A DNA stretch of 64,000 bases. Source: Pseudomonadota bacterium (lineage in GTDB: Bacteria > Pseudomonadota > Gammaproteobacteria > Pseudomonadales > Moraxellaceae). The notes below the pieces were generated by a model. It ran no database searches. It saw only the letters and a list, made by a program, of their open reading frames with translations, and was not told where the DNA came from. This document shows, piece after piece, positions 20,362 to 29,110 of this stretch (positions are counted from its first letter, which is position 1; every line of letters begins with the position of its first letter). The stretch covers positions 1 through 64,000 of the forward strand of contig JAJZHK010000001.1 in assembly GCA_021804565.1 (NCBI GenBank), read 5' to 3'. Position numbers and translations under genes: made by a program.

Positions 20362-21570
20362 AGTGTCACTGTGACTCCGCTGTCCTCATCGGCGCCCGCT
20401 TTGACGGCCCCGACGAGCGCTGATCCAGGCGCCGCCGAGGTGCACGCATCCTACGCACAAGTGGCGCAGAGTCTGGCGGAGAAGGGGGTTCAGGCGCCGC
20501 CAGAAAAAGCCTTGAAGACAGCGCCGGAAGGCCCGCTGGCAGCTCAGGAGCAGGGGCGCACGGGGTCGCCGGCGGCGGTCCTGTTGCCCTGGCAACAGCT
20601 GTTGCAGCACGAGGCGCTCACCGCTGAGGGCAAGGTCTTGCCGCCCACGGGGCAAAGCGCTGCCTCTGCGCAGACCCAGCCGGCGACCGATCCCGGGCCG
20701 GAAACAGCGCCGTCTGTGCATCTGACGCCGCTGTTGTCAGGCCAGACTGAGGGGCCGGCGGGCAAGAAAGAGCCGGCTCGCAGCGAGCAAGCTGCCAAAA
20801 AGTTGACGAATCCTGAAGTCGCCGTCATGGCGCCTGTGCAGTTGCCTTTGCCGGCAGCCTCGGCGGCCCCCGCGCCGGCGAGTGGCAAGCTCGCTGCGGA
20901 CGCTCACAAGACGTCTGCCGGACAGACGCCGACAGCGTCCTTGCCGATGAAGTCTGCGTCGACGGCACTGTTGTCGCAGGGTCTGCCGCAGACGCATGGG
21001 ATGAGCGTCAGCGCTGCCCCCATCGCGGCGACGGCCAAGCCGGATACGGCACTGCTGGCGGCCTTGCTGCCCGCGTCCACCTCGAACCATGCGGCCGCTG
21101 CGCCGTCTGCAGCGACGACCGCGCTGAACACGCAACTGGGCACTCCGGTGGAGAGCCCCCATTTTCAGCAAGCGCTGGCCCAGCATCTGATCATCCTGGC
21201 CGGTCAGCAGGTGCAGACGGCACGGCTGCATGTCAGTCCGCCGCAGCTCGGTCCTATCGCGGTCGAGATCCATCTCCATGACGGTGGCCGTATCGAGGTG
21301 GCCATGCAGGTCAGCCACCCGCTGACCCATGAGGTCTTGCGCCAGTCCGCCGACAGTTTGCAGGGCATCTTTCAAGGCCAGGGTTTGCAGTTGCAGCTGC
21401 AGCTGAGTGGCGGCCAGGGGCAGGGACAGCAGGCTCCGAGCCGGGAGGAGTGGCTGCATATGACGCAAAACGGGGCGACAGCGGCTACGGTTGATGTGGG
21501 CCAGGGCCAGGCTTTGACGGCCCAGGTGCGCGCCCTCCATAGCGATGCTTTGCTCGATACCTACGCTTGA
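20359..21570 (+). CDS. fliK: Flagellar hook-length control protein FliK
   Basis: FliK is the secreted molecular ruler that sets hook length and switches export specificity through FlhB. The N-terminal two thirds (residues 1-250) is low-complexity and rich in Ala, Pro, Ser and Thr, as in other FliK proteins. The conserved C-terminal Flg_hook domain (about 255-360) shows AQHLIILAGQQVQTARLHVS followed by PPQLGPIAVEIHLHDGGRIE, then a Gln-rich stretch. It has 403 residues. It heads the motility block behind its own sigma-54 promoter, and its start codon lies within an inverted repeat. Confidence 0.92.
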   Translation: MSVTVTPLSSSAPALTAPTSADPGAAEVHASYAQVAQSLAEKGVQAPPEKALKTAPEGPLAAQEQGRTGSPAAVLLPWQQLLQHEALTAEGKVLPPTGQSAASAQTQPATDPGPETAPSVHLTPLLSGQTEGPAGKKEPARSEQAAKKLTNPEVAVMAPVQLPLPAASAAPAPASGKLAADAHKTSAGQTPTASLPMKSASTALLSQGLPQTHGMSVSAAPIAATAKPDTALLAALLPASTSNHAAAAPSAATTALNTQLGTPVESPHFQQALAQHLIILAGQQVQTARLHVSPPQLGPIAVEIHLHDGGRIEVAMQVSHPLTHEVLRQSADSLQGIFQGQGLQLQLQLSGGQGQGQQAPSREEWLHMTQNGATAATVDVGQGQALTAQVRALHSDALLDTYA

Positions 21571-21610
21571 AGGCTGGGAGATTTTCTGGGTATACGCTAA
21601 TCTTGTGCGA

Positions 21611-21626
21611 TGGCATGGCTCTTGCT
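21611..21626 (+). promoter_or_regulatory. Sigma-54 promoter for fliL
   Basis: TGGCATGGCTCTTGCT fits the -24/-12 consensus closely, with invariant GG and GC in the right register. Transcription would start near 21637, about 30 bases before the fliL ATG, leaving room for the AGGAGGTGA site. Confidence 0.8.
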
Positions 21627-21668
21627 GAAGCAGGAGCCTGGAATGACGCGGACAGGAGGTGATTGAGG

Positions 21669-22193
21669 ATGGCAGCGAAAGAAAAGCCGGCCGGCAAGGA
21701 TCAGGCCGCGGAAGCGCCGGCGCAGGCCGCTGGTGGTGGCATGAAAAAGATGATCGTCATCATCCTGGTGGCGGTGCTCGCTTCCATGGCCGTGGCCGGT
21801 GGTGCGGTCTATTTTTTCATGCAGCACACCCACAGCAGCAAGAAAGCTGAACCCAAGCTCCCCGACAAGGCCCTCTACTACGCCATGGACCCGGCTTTCA
21901 CGGTGACCATGACCGATCCGCAAACCGGCAATTTGCGCTATATGCAGGCTTCATTGACGGTGATGACGCGGCAGGCCAAGGTGCTCGACGACCTCAAATC
22001 CTATGATCCTGAGCTGCGTAACAACCTCAACCAGCTGTTCTCCTCGTTCACCCCCGATCAGGTGATTTCGGCGGCCGGTCGCGAGATGCTGCAAAAGCGC
22101 GCTTTGGCTGAAATCAATCGCGTCCTGGCGCAGGAAACGCATCGCAAGAATGCCTGCGAGGCGGTGCTGTTTACCGCTTTCGTGGTGCAATAA
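21669..22193 (+). CDS. fliL: Flagellar basal body-associated protein FliL
   Basis: FliL is an inner-membrane protein that associates with the stator and supports torque. The 174-residue product has a short cytoplasmic Lys/Ala-rich head, one membrane helix (about residues 27-50, MIVIILVAVLASMAVAGGAV) and a periplasmic domain with AFTVTMTDPQTGNLRYMQAS. I used the ATG at 21669, well spaced from AGGAGGTGA. A TTG at 21663 overlaps that site. fliM begins 16 bases after its stop. Confidence 0.93.
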   Translation: MAAKEKPAGKDQAAEAPAQAAGGGMKKMIVIILVAVLASMAVAGGAVYFFMQHTHSSKKAEPKLPDKALYYAMDPAFTVTMTDPQTGNLRYMQASLTVMTRQAKVLDDLKSYDPELRNNLNQLFSSFTPDQVISAAGREMLQKRALAEINRVLAQETHRKNACEAVLFTAFVVQ

Positions 22194-22209
22194 GGCTAAA
22201 GGTCGGCGC

Positions 22210-23208
22210 ATGGCAGCCTCGGATATTCTCAACCAGGACGAAATCGACGCACTCTTGCATGGCGTCGATGATGGTGACGTTGAAACCGGTACCGATGTCC
22301 CGCGTGAAGGTGTGCATGACTATGACCTGACCTCTCAGGATCGTATCGTGCGTGGGCGTATGCCGACGCTGGAGATGATCAATGAGCGTTTTGCCCGTTA
22401 CACCCGCATCAGCATGTTCAATATGCTGCGTTACTCGGCGGATGTGTCGGTCGGCGGCGTGCAGCTGACCAAGTTCGGCGAGTACGTGCACACCCTGTTT
22501 GTGCCGACCAGCCTCAATCTGGTGAAAATACGCCCCTTGCGGGGTACGGCGCTGTTCATCCTCGACGCCAAGCTGGTTTTCAAGCTGGTCGATAATTTTT
22601 TTGGTGGTGAAGGTCGCCATGCCAAGATCGAAGGCCGTGAGTTCACCCCGACCGAACTGCGCATCGTTCAGTTGGTTCTGACGAATGCCTTCAAGGACAT
22701 GAAAGAGGCCTGGAGCACGGTCTATCCGGTCGACTTTGAGTACATCACGACGGAAGTCAATCCTTCGATGGCCAACATCGTCAGCCCCTCCGAAGTGGTG
22801 GTGGTCTCGACCTTCCGCATCGAGCTCGAAGGCGGTGGCGGGGAGATGCACATGACCATGCCTTACTCGATGATAGAGCCTTTGCGCGACATCCTCGATT
22901 CCGGCGTACAATCCGATGTCGATGAAAAAGATGTGCGCTGGATCAATAGCATACGCGCTGAAATCGTCGAGGCCAAACTGCATCTGCAAGCACGTTTGAT
23001 GGAAAGGGAAATGCACCTGCGGGATGTCTTGGCGCTCAAGGCGGGCGATATTCTGCCGCTCGAATCGCCGGATCAGATGCAGCTGTTTGCCAATTACGTG
23101 CCCTTCGCGGCGGCGCAACTGGGGATGCACCAAGGCCGGCTGGCGGCCCGTATCAAGTCCTTCAACAAGCGCAAGACTTTCAATTTCGATTTTGGAGATC
23201 TGTTATGA
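22210..23208 (+). CDS. fliM: Flagellar motor switch protein FliM
   Basis: FliM is the C-ring protein that binds phosphorylated CheY and changes rotation direction. The extreme N-terminus ILNQDEIDALLHGVD (6-20) is the classical CheY-P docking peptide. The middle CheC-like domain contains NERFARYTRISMFNMLR, and the C-terminal SPOA domain ends in FDFGDLL. The 332 residues match the family. The ATG at 22210 was chosen because it places the docking peptide at the N-terminus. The longer frame starting at 22150 overlaps fliL. It overlaps fliN by 4 bases. Confidence 0.97.
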   Translation: MAASDILNQDEIDALLHGVDDGDVETGTDVPREGVHDYDLTSQDRIVRGRMPTLEMINERFARYTRISMFNMLRYSADVSVGGVQLTKFGEYVHTLFVPTSLNLVKIRPLRGTALFILDAKLVFKLVDNFFGGEGRHAKIEGREFTPTELRIVQLVLTNAFKDMKEAWSTVYPVDFEYITTEVNPSMANIVSPSEVVVVSTFRIELEGGGGEMHMTMPYSMIEPLRDILDSGVQSDVDEKDVRWINSIRAEIVEAKLHLQARLMEREMHLRDVLALKAGDILPLESPDQMQLFANYVPFAAAQLGMHQGRLAARIKSFNKRKTFNFDFGDLL

Positions 23209-23597
23209 GCGACCCTGATCAGGATGCCATGGCCGACGCCTGGGCCGCTGCTCTCGATGAACAAGGCGCGACGACGCAAGCCGCCGAGCTGGAAAACTTT
23301 GATCAGGCCGGTGGCGCGCCGGCAGTCCCGGGTGCCGGTCCCAACCTGGATGTCATCCTTGATATTCCGGTGACCTTGTCCATGGAAGTCGGCGGTACCG
23401 AGATCACCATACGCAATCTGCTCCAGCTCAATCAGGGCTCGGTGGTGGAGCTCGACCGGCTGGCCGGTGAGCCGCTCGATGTGCTGGTCAATGGCACCTT
23501 GATCGCCCATGGCGAGGTGGTGGTCGTCAATGAAAAATTCGGCCTGCGGCTGACGGATATCGTCAGCCCCTCCGAACGCATCAAGCGTTTGCGTTGA
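23205..23597 (+). CDS. fliN: Flagellar motor switch protein FliN
   Basis: FliN completes the lower C-ring with FliM. The 130-residue protein has a variable acidic N-terminus and a C-terminal SPOA domain starting near residue 48 (LDVILDIPVTLSMEVGGTEI). GSVVELDRLAGEPLDVLVNG follows. It is coupled to fliM by ATGA, and its stop shares a base with fliO. Confidence 0.96.
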   Translation: MSDPDQDAMADAWAAALDEQGATTQAAELENFDQAGGAPAVPGAGPNLDVILDIPVTLSMEVGGTEITIRNLLQLNQGSVVELDRLAGEPLDVLVNGTLIAHGEVVVVNEKFGLRLTDIVSPSERIKRLR

Positions 23598-23956
23598 TGA
23601 CGGCACATCCTGCGTCGATGGTCGGGAGCTTGCAGCCGCACCCGGTGCTCGCCTTGATCGCCTATCTGCTGCTGGTGATCGGCCTGATTTTTTTGTCGGC
23701 TTGGCTGGCCAAACGCAGTTCGTATCTGCGCACCAGCCACGCGCGCTTGCGCCTGTGTGGCCAGTTGTCGCTGGGTTTGCGTGAGCGACTGCTGATTGTC
23801 CAGGTGGATGAGCGTCAGCTCCTGCTGAGTTTGACGCCAGGACGCATACAGCTGCTGACCGAGCTGGAGCCGGCGGCGGGCGAGCCCGAGCCGCTGGATG
23901 ATGGCGGCTTTGCAGCGCGCCTGCGGGACATGATACTGAAGCGGGAGAAGCTATGA
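23597..23956 (+). CDS. fliO: Flagellar biosynthesis protein FliO
   Basis: FliO is a small membrane protein that helps assemble the FliP ring of the export gate. The 119-residue product has one strong membrane helix (about residues 20-38, [18 protein letters not shown]) and a cytoplasmic domain with [21 protein letters not shown], the recognisable FliO core. The ATG at 23597 overlaps the fliN stop by one base. Sequence conservation in FliO is low, so position supports the call as much as sequence. Confidence 0.9.
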   Translation: MTAHPASMVGSLQPHPVLALIAYLLLVIGLIFLSAWLAKRSSYLRTSHARLRLCGQLSLGLRERLLIVQVDERQLLLSLTPGRIQLLTELEPAAGEPEPLDDGGFAARLRDMILKREKL

Positions 23957-24696
23957 GAGCCTGGCCTTGGGGTCTGGGGCTGCTGCTGGTGAGCTGGATG
24001 CCATCGGCCCTGGCCGATGCCGGTCTGCCTTTGTTGACCATGAGTGCACAGCCAGGTGGCGGGCAGACCTACAGCGTACCGCTGCAGATCCTGCTCATCA
24101 TGACGGCTTTGTCGCTCTTGCCGGCGGCCTTGATGATGATGACCAGTTTTGCCCGCATCATCATCGTCTTTTCTCTGCTACGCCAGGCCCTGGGCTTGCA
24201 ACAGACCCCTTCCAACCAGATTCTGCTGGGCCTGGCGCTGTTTTTGACCCTGTTCATCATGCGGCCGGTTTTTGATCAGATCAATCAGGAGGCTTTGCAG
24301 CCCTATCTGGCCCAGAAGATCGAGGCGGGGGTGGCGCTCGACAAGGCCTCGGTGCCTTTGCGCCACTTCATGCTCAAGCAGACGCGTCAGGACGACCTGG
24401 CCTTGTTCATGCGCCTGTCCCGTCAGGAACATCCACGCAGTCTCGACGATATTCCGATGAGCACCTTGATCCCGGCTTATGCCACGAGTGAGCTGAAGAC
24501 CGCCTTCCAGATCGGTTTTCTGCTCTTTATCCCTTTTCTCATCATCGACCTGGTCGTCGCCTCGGTGCTCATGGCCATGGGCATGATGATGTTGTCGCCG
24601 CTGGTCATCTCTTTGCCTTTCAAACTCATGCTTTTTGTCATGGTCGACGGCTGGGGCATGATCATGGGCACCCTGGCGGCCAGCTATGGCCTATGA
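23953..24696 (+). CDS. fliP: Flagellar export gate protein FliP
   Basis: FliP forms the core pentamer of the type III export gate. The 247-residue protein carries a cleavable signal peptide (about residues 1-22), unusual among inner-membrane proteins but typical of FliP. Family motifs include [20 protein letters not shown] with [36 protein letters not shown] and [20 protein letters not shown]. It starts in an ATGA overlap with fliO. Confidence 0.97.
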   Translation: MRAWPWGLGLLLVSWMPSALADAGLPLLTMSAQPGGGQTYSVPLQILLIMTALSLLPAALMMMTSFARIIIVFSLLRQALGLQQTPSNQILLGLALFLTLFIMRPVFDQINQEALQPYLAQKIEAGVALDKASVPLRHFMLKQTRQDDLALFMRLSRQEHPRSLDDIPMSTLIPAYATSELKTAFQIGFLLFIPFLIIDLVVASVLMAMGMMMLSPLVISLPFKLMLFVMVDGWGMIMGTLAASYGL

Positions 24697-24705
24697 GGAG
24701 GGACG

Positions 24706-24975
24706 ATGAATAGCCTTGAGGTGCTCGACCTGTTTCGCTCCGGTCTGTGGTTGTGCATCATCATCACGGCGGTGATCACCTTGCCCGGACTGGTGGTCGG
24801 TCTCATCGTCGCGGTCTTTCAGGCGGCCACCCAGATCAATGAGCAAACCCTGGGTTTTTTGCCGCGCCTGTTCGCCACGCTGCTGACCCTGGCCCTGGCC
24901 GGCCCCTGGATAGGCAAGCTGGTCCTCGAGTTCACCCAAAGGCTGCTGCTGGATCTGCCGCAGATGATAGGGTGA
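24706..24975 (+). CDS. fliQ: Flagellar export gate protein FliQ
   Basis: FliQ is an 89-residue protein with two membrane helices that joins the FliP-FliR export channel. GLVVGLIVAVFQAATQINEQ with TLGFLPRLFATLL is the family signature. GAGGGACG precedes the ATG, 9 bases after fliP. Confidence 0.96.
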   Translation: MNSLEVLDLFRSGLWLCIIITAVITLPGLVVGLIVAVFQAATQINEQTLGFLPRLFATLLTLALAGPWIGKLVLEFTQRLLLDLPQMIG

Positions 24976-24978
24976 GGC

Positions 24979-25758
24979 GTGAGCGCCGGCCCACCTGATG
25001 TCGATGTGGCCGCCTGGGTGGGTCAGTACCTGTGGCCATTTTCCCGTATCAGCGCTTTTGTCCTGTCGGCGCCGGTGATCGGCAGTCGGGTCATGCCTGC
25101 GCGCCTGCGCCTGCTTTTGTGCCTTTTGCTGACCGCTATCGTCGCCACCGCCTTGCCCGAGCTGCCGCGCTGTCGACCGCTCGAACTGGACTGCTGGCTG
25201 GTGGTGGCCGAGCAGACCCTCATTGGCCTGATCATGGGCTGGATCATGCAGCTGGTTTTTCAGGCCCTGGAACTGTCCGGTCAGTTGATGGCGACGCAAA
25301 GTGGTTTGGGTTTTTCCTCTTTGGTCGATCCCAACACCGGGGTGTCGGTGGCCAGTCTCAGCCAGCTCTACGTCATGCTGGCGACCCTGCTGTTTTTGGG
25401 CATGAATGGACACCTGCTGATGATCGAGTACCTCTTTCATAGCTTTGAAGTTCTGCCCGTGGGTCTTGCGCCGGGCCTGGACATGCCCTGGTCGGAGCTC
25501 AGCCGGGCAGGGGCCTGGGTGTTCTCGGCAGGCCTGGTCGCTGCCTTGCCGGTGGTGGTGACGCTGCTGGTCGTCAATATCGCCTTAGGGATCATCACCC
25601 GTGCCTCGCCACAGCTGAACATTTTTTCCATAGGCTTTCCCATCACCCTGCTCTTGGGGCTGCTGGCGGTGTGGCTGAGCCTGCAGGGCTTTGTCGATCA
25701 GTTCAATGCCCTGAATGTCCAGGCTTTTGCTCTCCTGCAAAATTTTTTGAGGCGCTAG
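24979..25758 (+). CDS. fliR: Flagellar export gate protein FliR
   Basis: FliR is a single-copy export-gate subunit. The 259-residue hydrophobic protein includes RISAFVLSAPVIGSRVMPAR, ELSGQLMATQSGLGFSSLVD, VASLSQLYVMLATLLFLGMN and the late ITRASPQLNIFSIGFPITLL, all typical. It starts with GTG behind GGTGAGG, three bases after fliQ, and flhB follows at once. Confidence 0.95.
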   Translation: MSAGPPDVDVAAWVGQYLWPFSRISAFVLSAPVIGSRVMPARLRLLLCLLLTAIVATALPELPRCRPLELDCWLVVAEQTLIGLIMGWIMQLVFQALELSGQLMATQSGLGFSSLVDPNTGVSVASLSQLYVMLATLLFLGMNGHLLMIEYLFHSFEVLPVGLAPGLDMPWSELSRAGAWVFSAGLVAALPVVVTLLVVNIALGIITRASPQLNIFSIGFPITLLLGLLAVWLSLQGFVDQFNALNVQAFALLQNFLRR

Positions 25759-25761
25759 GCC

Positions 25762-26901
25762 ATGGCTGAAGACGAAAGCGGTGCCGAACGCACCGAAGAA
25801 GCCACCCCCCGACGACAGGAGGAGGCCCGCAAACGTGGTCAGGTGGTGCGCTCACGCGATCTCAACATGAGTTTGAGCTTGATCGCCGGCATGGTCTGTC
25901 TCCTTCTTATCGCTCCCTGGCTGGCCCGTTGGGCCGCCGAGCTGTTGCGCAGCAATCTGCAACTGGCGCCCAGCGAACTGGCGCGCCCCGATCTACTCGG
26001 CCGCCATGTCAACGCAGCCTTGTGGCTGCTGATGAAAATGCTCAGCATCCCTTTGACGGTGATGCTGGTGGCCACCTTGCTGGGCGGCATCGCGCTCGGT
26101 GGATGGATTTTTTCCACCGAGGCAATGATGCCGCAGTGGTCACGCATCGACCCCTTGGCCGGCCTCGCGCGCATGGTTTCTGCCAAGGCCATGCTGGAAC
26201 TGCTCAAGTCGCTGCTCAAATTCATCCTGGTGTCGGTCTGCTGTCTGTGGGTGTTGCGCTGGCACCGTGACGAGATCATCGGCCTGGCCCGTGAGACCGC
26301 GCCGCAGGTCTGGTGGCACGTGGCCAGCATCATCCTCTGGTCGGCCCTGGTCATGAGCACCTCCCTGCTGCTGGTGGCTGCGATCGATGCCCCGGCCCAG
26401 TGGTTCAGTTTCATGCGCGAATTGCGCATGACCCGCCAGGAGTTGCGTGACGAATTCAAAGAAAGTGAAGGGCGGCCCGAGGTCAAGATGCGGCTGCGTC
26501 AGATGCAAAGGAAAATGGCACAGGCGCGCATGATGGCCAAGGTGCCACAGGCCGATGTGGTGATCACCAACCCCACCCACTACGCCGTAGCCCTGCGCTA
26601 CCAGCCCGGTCGCGATGCGGCCCCGACCCTGCTGGCCAAGGGCATCGATCATATGGCCCTGCAGATACGCAAGGTGGCTGATGAACATCACATCGTCCGC
26701 GTCGAGGCGCCCCCTCTGGCGCGGGCGATCTACTTCAGCACCGACATCGACCGCGAGATTCCTGCCGCCTTGTATATGGCGGTGGCGCAGATTCTGGCCT
26801 GGTTGCACGGGTTGCGCCTGTATAGATCCGGGCAGGGACGTCATCCTGGACAGCTGCCTGAGGTGGATATTCCCGACGAGATGCGTCGTGACGAACCCTG
26901 A
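25762..26901 (+). CDS. flhB: Flagellar export switch protein FlhB
   Basis: FlhB is the membrane protein that switches the export apparatus from hook to filament substrates by autocleavage. The N-terminus SGAERTEEATPRRQEEARKR is diagnostic. Four membrane helices span about residues 28-215, and the NPTH autocleavage site is at residues 270-273 in VVITNPTHYAVALRY. It has 379 residues. The partner FliK, which triggers the switch, heads this cluster. After its stop, 55 bases of spacer lead into the flhA promoter. Confidence 0.97.
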   Translation: MAEDESGAERTEEATPRRQEEARKRGQVVRSRDLNMSLSLIAGMVCLLLIAPWLARWAAELLRSNLQLAPSELARPDLLGRHVNAALWLLMKMLSIPLTVMLVATLLGGIALGGWIFSTEAMMPQWSRIDPLAGLARMVSAKAMLELLKSLLKFILVSVCCLWVLRWHRDEIIGLARETAPQVWWHVASIILWSALVMSTSLLLVAAIDAPAQWFSFMRELRMTRQELRDEFKESEGRPEVKMRLRQMQRKMAQARMMAKVPQADVVITNPTHYAVALRYQPGRDAAPTLLAKGIDHMALQIRKVADEHHIVRVEAPPLARAIYFSTDIDREIPAALYMAVAQILAWLHGLRLYRSGQGRHPGQLPEVDIPDEMRRDEP

Positions 26902-26956
26902 GCCGGGTGTCGACCGGCGGCCGCTGGCGTTCTTGCTGTGAACTGACGTGTCCTTT

Positions 26957-26972
26957 TGGCCCTGATCTTGCA
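26957..26972 (+). promoter_or_regulatory. Sigma-54 promoter for flhA
   Basis: TGGCCCTGATCTTGCA has the invariant GG and GC of the -24/-12 consensus in correct register. Transcription should begin near 26983. That is after the first in-frame ATG at 26975, so flhA translation must start further on. Confidence 0.78.
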
Positions 26973-27010
26973 GTATGGCAATCAACGCCAATATTTCGTC
27001 AGGTGCCTTC

Positions 27011-29101
27011 GTGAATATCAGCAAGCTTTTAAAGATCCTGGCGCGCAGTGGACTTGGGGTGCCCATCTTTTTGCTGGTCATCCTCGGCATGATGATCCTG
27101 CCCTTGCCGCCTTTTCTGCTCGATGTGCTGTTCTCCTTCAACATCAGTTTGTCGCTGGTGATCATCCTGGCCTCGGTCTATGCCCAGCGACCGCTCGATT
27201 TCGCCGTTTTTCCGACGGTTCTGCTGGTGGCCACCCTGATGCGCCTGGCCCTCAATATCGCGTCGACACGTGTGGTGCTGCTGCATGGCCATCAGGGCAG
27301 CGATGCTGCCGGCAAGGTGATCGAAGCGTTTGGCCATGTCGTCATCGGCGGCAATTACGCGGTCGGGGTGGTGGTCTTCGCCATCTTTATCATCATCAAT
27401 TTCGTGGTGATCACCAAAGGTGCCGGCCGTGTGTCCGAGGTCAGCGCACGCTTTACCCTGGACGCGATGCCGGGCAAACAGATGGCGATCGATGCCGATC
27501 TCAACGCCGGCATCATCAATCAGGAGGATGCCAAACAGCGTCGCGCCGAGGTGGCTCAGGAAGCTGACTTCTATGGCGCCATGGACGGTGCATCCAAGTT
27601 CGTGCGCGGTGACGCCGTCGCCGGCATCTTGATCTTGCTGATCAACTTGATCGGTGGCGTGCTGATCGGCATGATGCAGCATCAGCTCAGTTTTACCGAT
27701 GCCCTGTCCTCCTACGCCTTGCTGACCATCGGTGACGGCATCGTCGCGCAGATTCCGGCGCTCTTGCTGTCGACGGCCTCGGCGATTCTGGTGACGCGCG
27801 TCTCCTCGGCGCAGAGCATGAGTGAGCAGCTTTTGAGCCAGCTGTTTGCCACCCCGCAACCTTTGTTCGTCGCCGCCGGAATTCTGACGGTCATGGGGCT
27901 GGTGCCGGGTATGCCTCATGTTTCGTTTCTCCTGCTCGCCATACTCGCCGCCAGCTTGGGTTACTCCCTCTTCCAGCGTCAGCAGCGCCAGGCGCAGTTG
28001 CCCTTGCCGGTGGAGACGGTGCCGGCGCCGGCCCAAGCGGAGCAGCGCGAGATCGGTTGGGAGGATGTCCAGCCGGTCGACAGCCTGGGTCTGGAAGTGG
28101 GTTACCGGCTGATCCCGCTGGTTGACAAGTCGCAAGGAGGAGCCCTGCTCAGTCGTATCAAGGGGGTGCGCAAAAAGCTGTCCCAAGATCTCGGTTTCTT
28201 GCTGCCTTCGGTGCATATCCGCGACAACCTTGAATTGCCGCCGACCCACTACCGTTTGACCCTGATGGGGGTGGCGGTGGGTCAGGCGGAGGCTTACGCC
28301 GATCGTGAGCTGGCGATCAATCCGGGTCAGGTGTTTGGCAGTTTGCGTGGGGTGGCCTGTAAGGACCCGGCCTATGGCCTGGATGCGGTGTGGATAGAAA
28401 CGGCGCAACGCGACCAGGCGCAGAGCATGGGCTACACGGTGGTCGATACGGCGACGGTCATCGCCACCCATCTCAACAGCCTGATGCAAAAACACGCCTG
28501 GGAGCTCATCGGTCACGAAGAGGTGCAGCAGCTCGTCGAGCAGTTGCGCAAGACCCATCCGAAACTGGTTGAAAGCCTCATACCACAGCCTCTGTCGCTG
28601 TCATTGCTGCTCAAGATTTTGCAGAACCTCTTGCGTGAAAACGTGTCGATACGCGATATGCGCACGATTTGTGAGGCGGTTTCCGATCTCATCCAGCGTA
28701 CCCAGGACGTCGATGCCCTGACCGCGCATGTGCGCGTGGCCTTGTCGCGCATGATCGTGCACGGGGTTGTCGGTGATCAGGATGAGATACCGGTGATCAC
28801 GCTGGAGCCAGAGCTGGAACAGATCTTGCTTCAGTCCGTGCAGCAGGCGCGCAGCGCCGGTGGCGGTGACAGCGACGCCATGCTTGAGCCGGGTTTGGCG
28901 GAACGTCTGCGCAAGAACTTGAGTGAGGCGACACAACGCATGGAGATGGCCGGCAAAGAGTCGGTGCTCTTGGTGTCTTTGGGGATACGCGCCATGTTGG
29001 CACGCTTTGCTCGTTACAGCATGCCGAATCTGACGGTGCTGGCTTATAACGAGATACCTGAAAATCGCAAGATCACCATCTTTGCGACCGCCGGGCGATA
29101 G
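27011..29101 (+). CDS. flhA: Flagellar export apparatus protein FlhA
   Basis: FlhA forms the nonameric ring that couples proton flow to export and docks chaperone-substrate complexes. About eight membrane helices (residues 10-310) include FSFNISLSLVIILASVYAQR, TLMRLALNIASTRVVL and the FHIPEP-type segment ARFTLDAMPGKQMAIDADLN. A large cytoplasmic domain follows. The start is GTG at 27011 behind CAGGTG, giving 696 residues (NISKLLK) and agreeing with the sigma-54 start site. The ATG at 26975 would add 12 residues but would not be in that mRNA. flhF follows. Confidence 0.95.
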   Translation: MNISKLLKILARSGLGVPIFLLVILGMMILPLPPFLLDVLFSFNISLSLVIILASVYAQRPLDFAVFPTVLLVATLMRLALNIASTRVVLLHGHQGSDAAGKVIEAFGHVVIGGNYAVGVVVFAIFIIINFVVITKGAGRVSEVSARFTLDAMPGKQMAIDADLNAGIINQEDAKQRRAEVAQEADFYGAMDGASKFVRGDAVAGILILLINLIGGVLIGMMQHQLSFTDALSSYALLTIGDGIVAQIPALLLSTASAILVTRVSSAQSMSEQLLSQLFATPQPLFVAAGILTVMGLVPGMPHVSFLLLAILAASLGYSLFQRQQRQAQLPLPVETVPAPAQAEQREIGWEDVQPVDSLGLEVGYRLIPLVDKSQGGALLSRIKGVRKKLSQDLGFLLPSVHIRDNLELPPTHYRLTLMGVAVGQAEAYADRELAINPGQVFGSLRGVACKDPAYGLDAVWIETAQRDQAQSMGYTVVDTATVIATHLNSLMQKHAWELIGHEEVQQLVEQLRKTHPKLVESLIPQPLSLSLLLKILQNLLRENVSIRDMRTICEAVSDLIQRTQDVDALTAHVRVALSRMIVHGVVGDQDEIPVITLEPELEQILLQSVQQARSAGGGDSDAMLEPGLAERLRKNLSEATQRMEMAGKESVLLVSLGIRAMLARFARYSMPNLTVLAYNEIPENRKITIFATAGR

Positions 29102-29110
29102 GAGGATGGC

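Noticed and set aside
26902-26956. GCCGG-N7-CCGGC hairpin after flhB as a terminator
   Set aside because: Only 5 bp and no T tract; too weak to call, and readthrough into flhA is likely.
27029-28558. 509-residue antisense ORF inside flhA
   Set aside because: Entirely opposite the conserved FlhA coding sequence with no recognisable domain or start signal.
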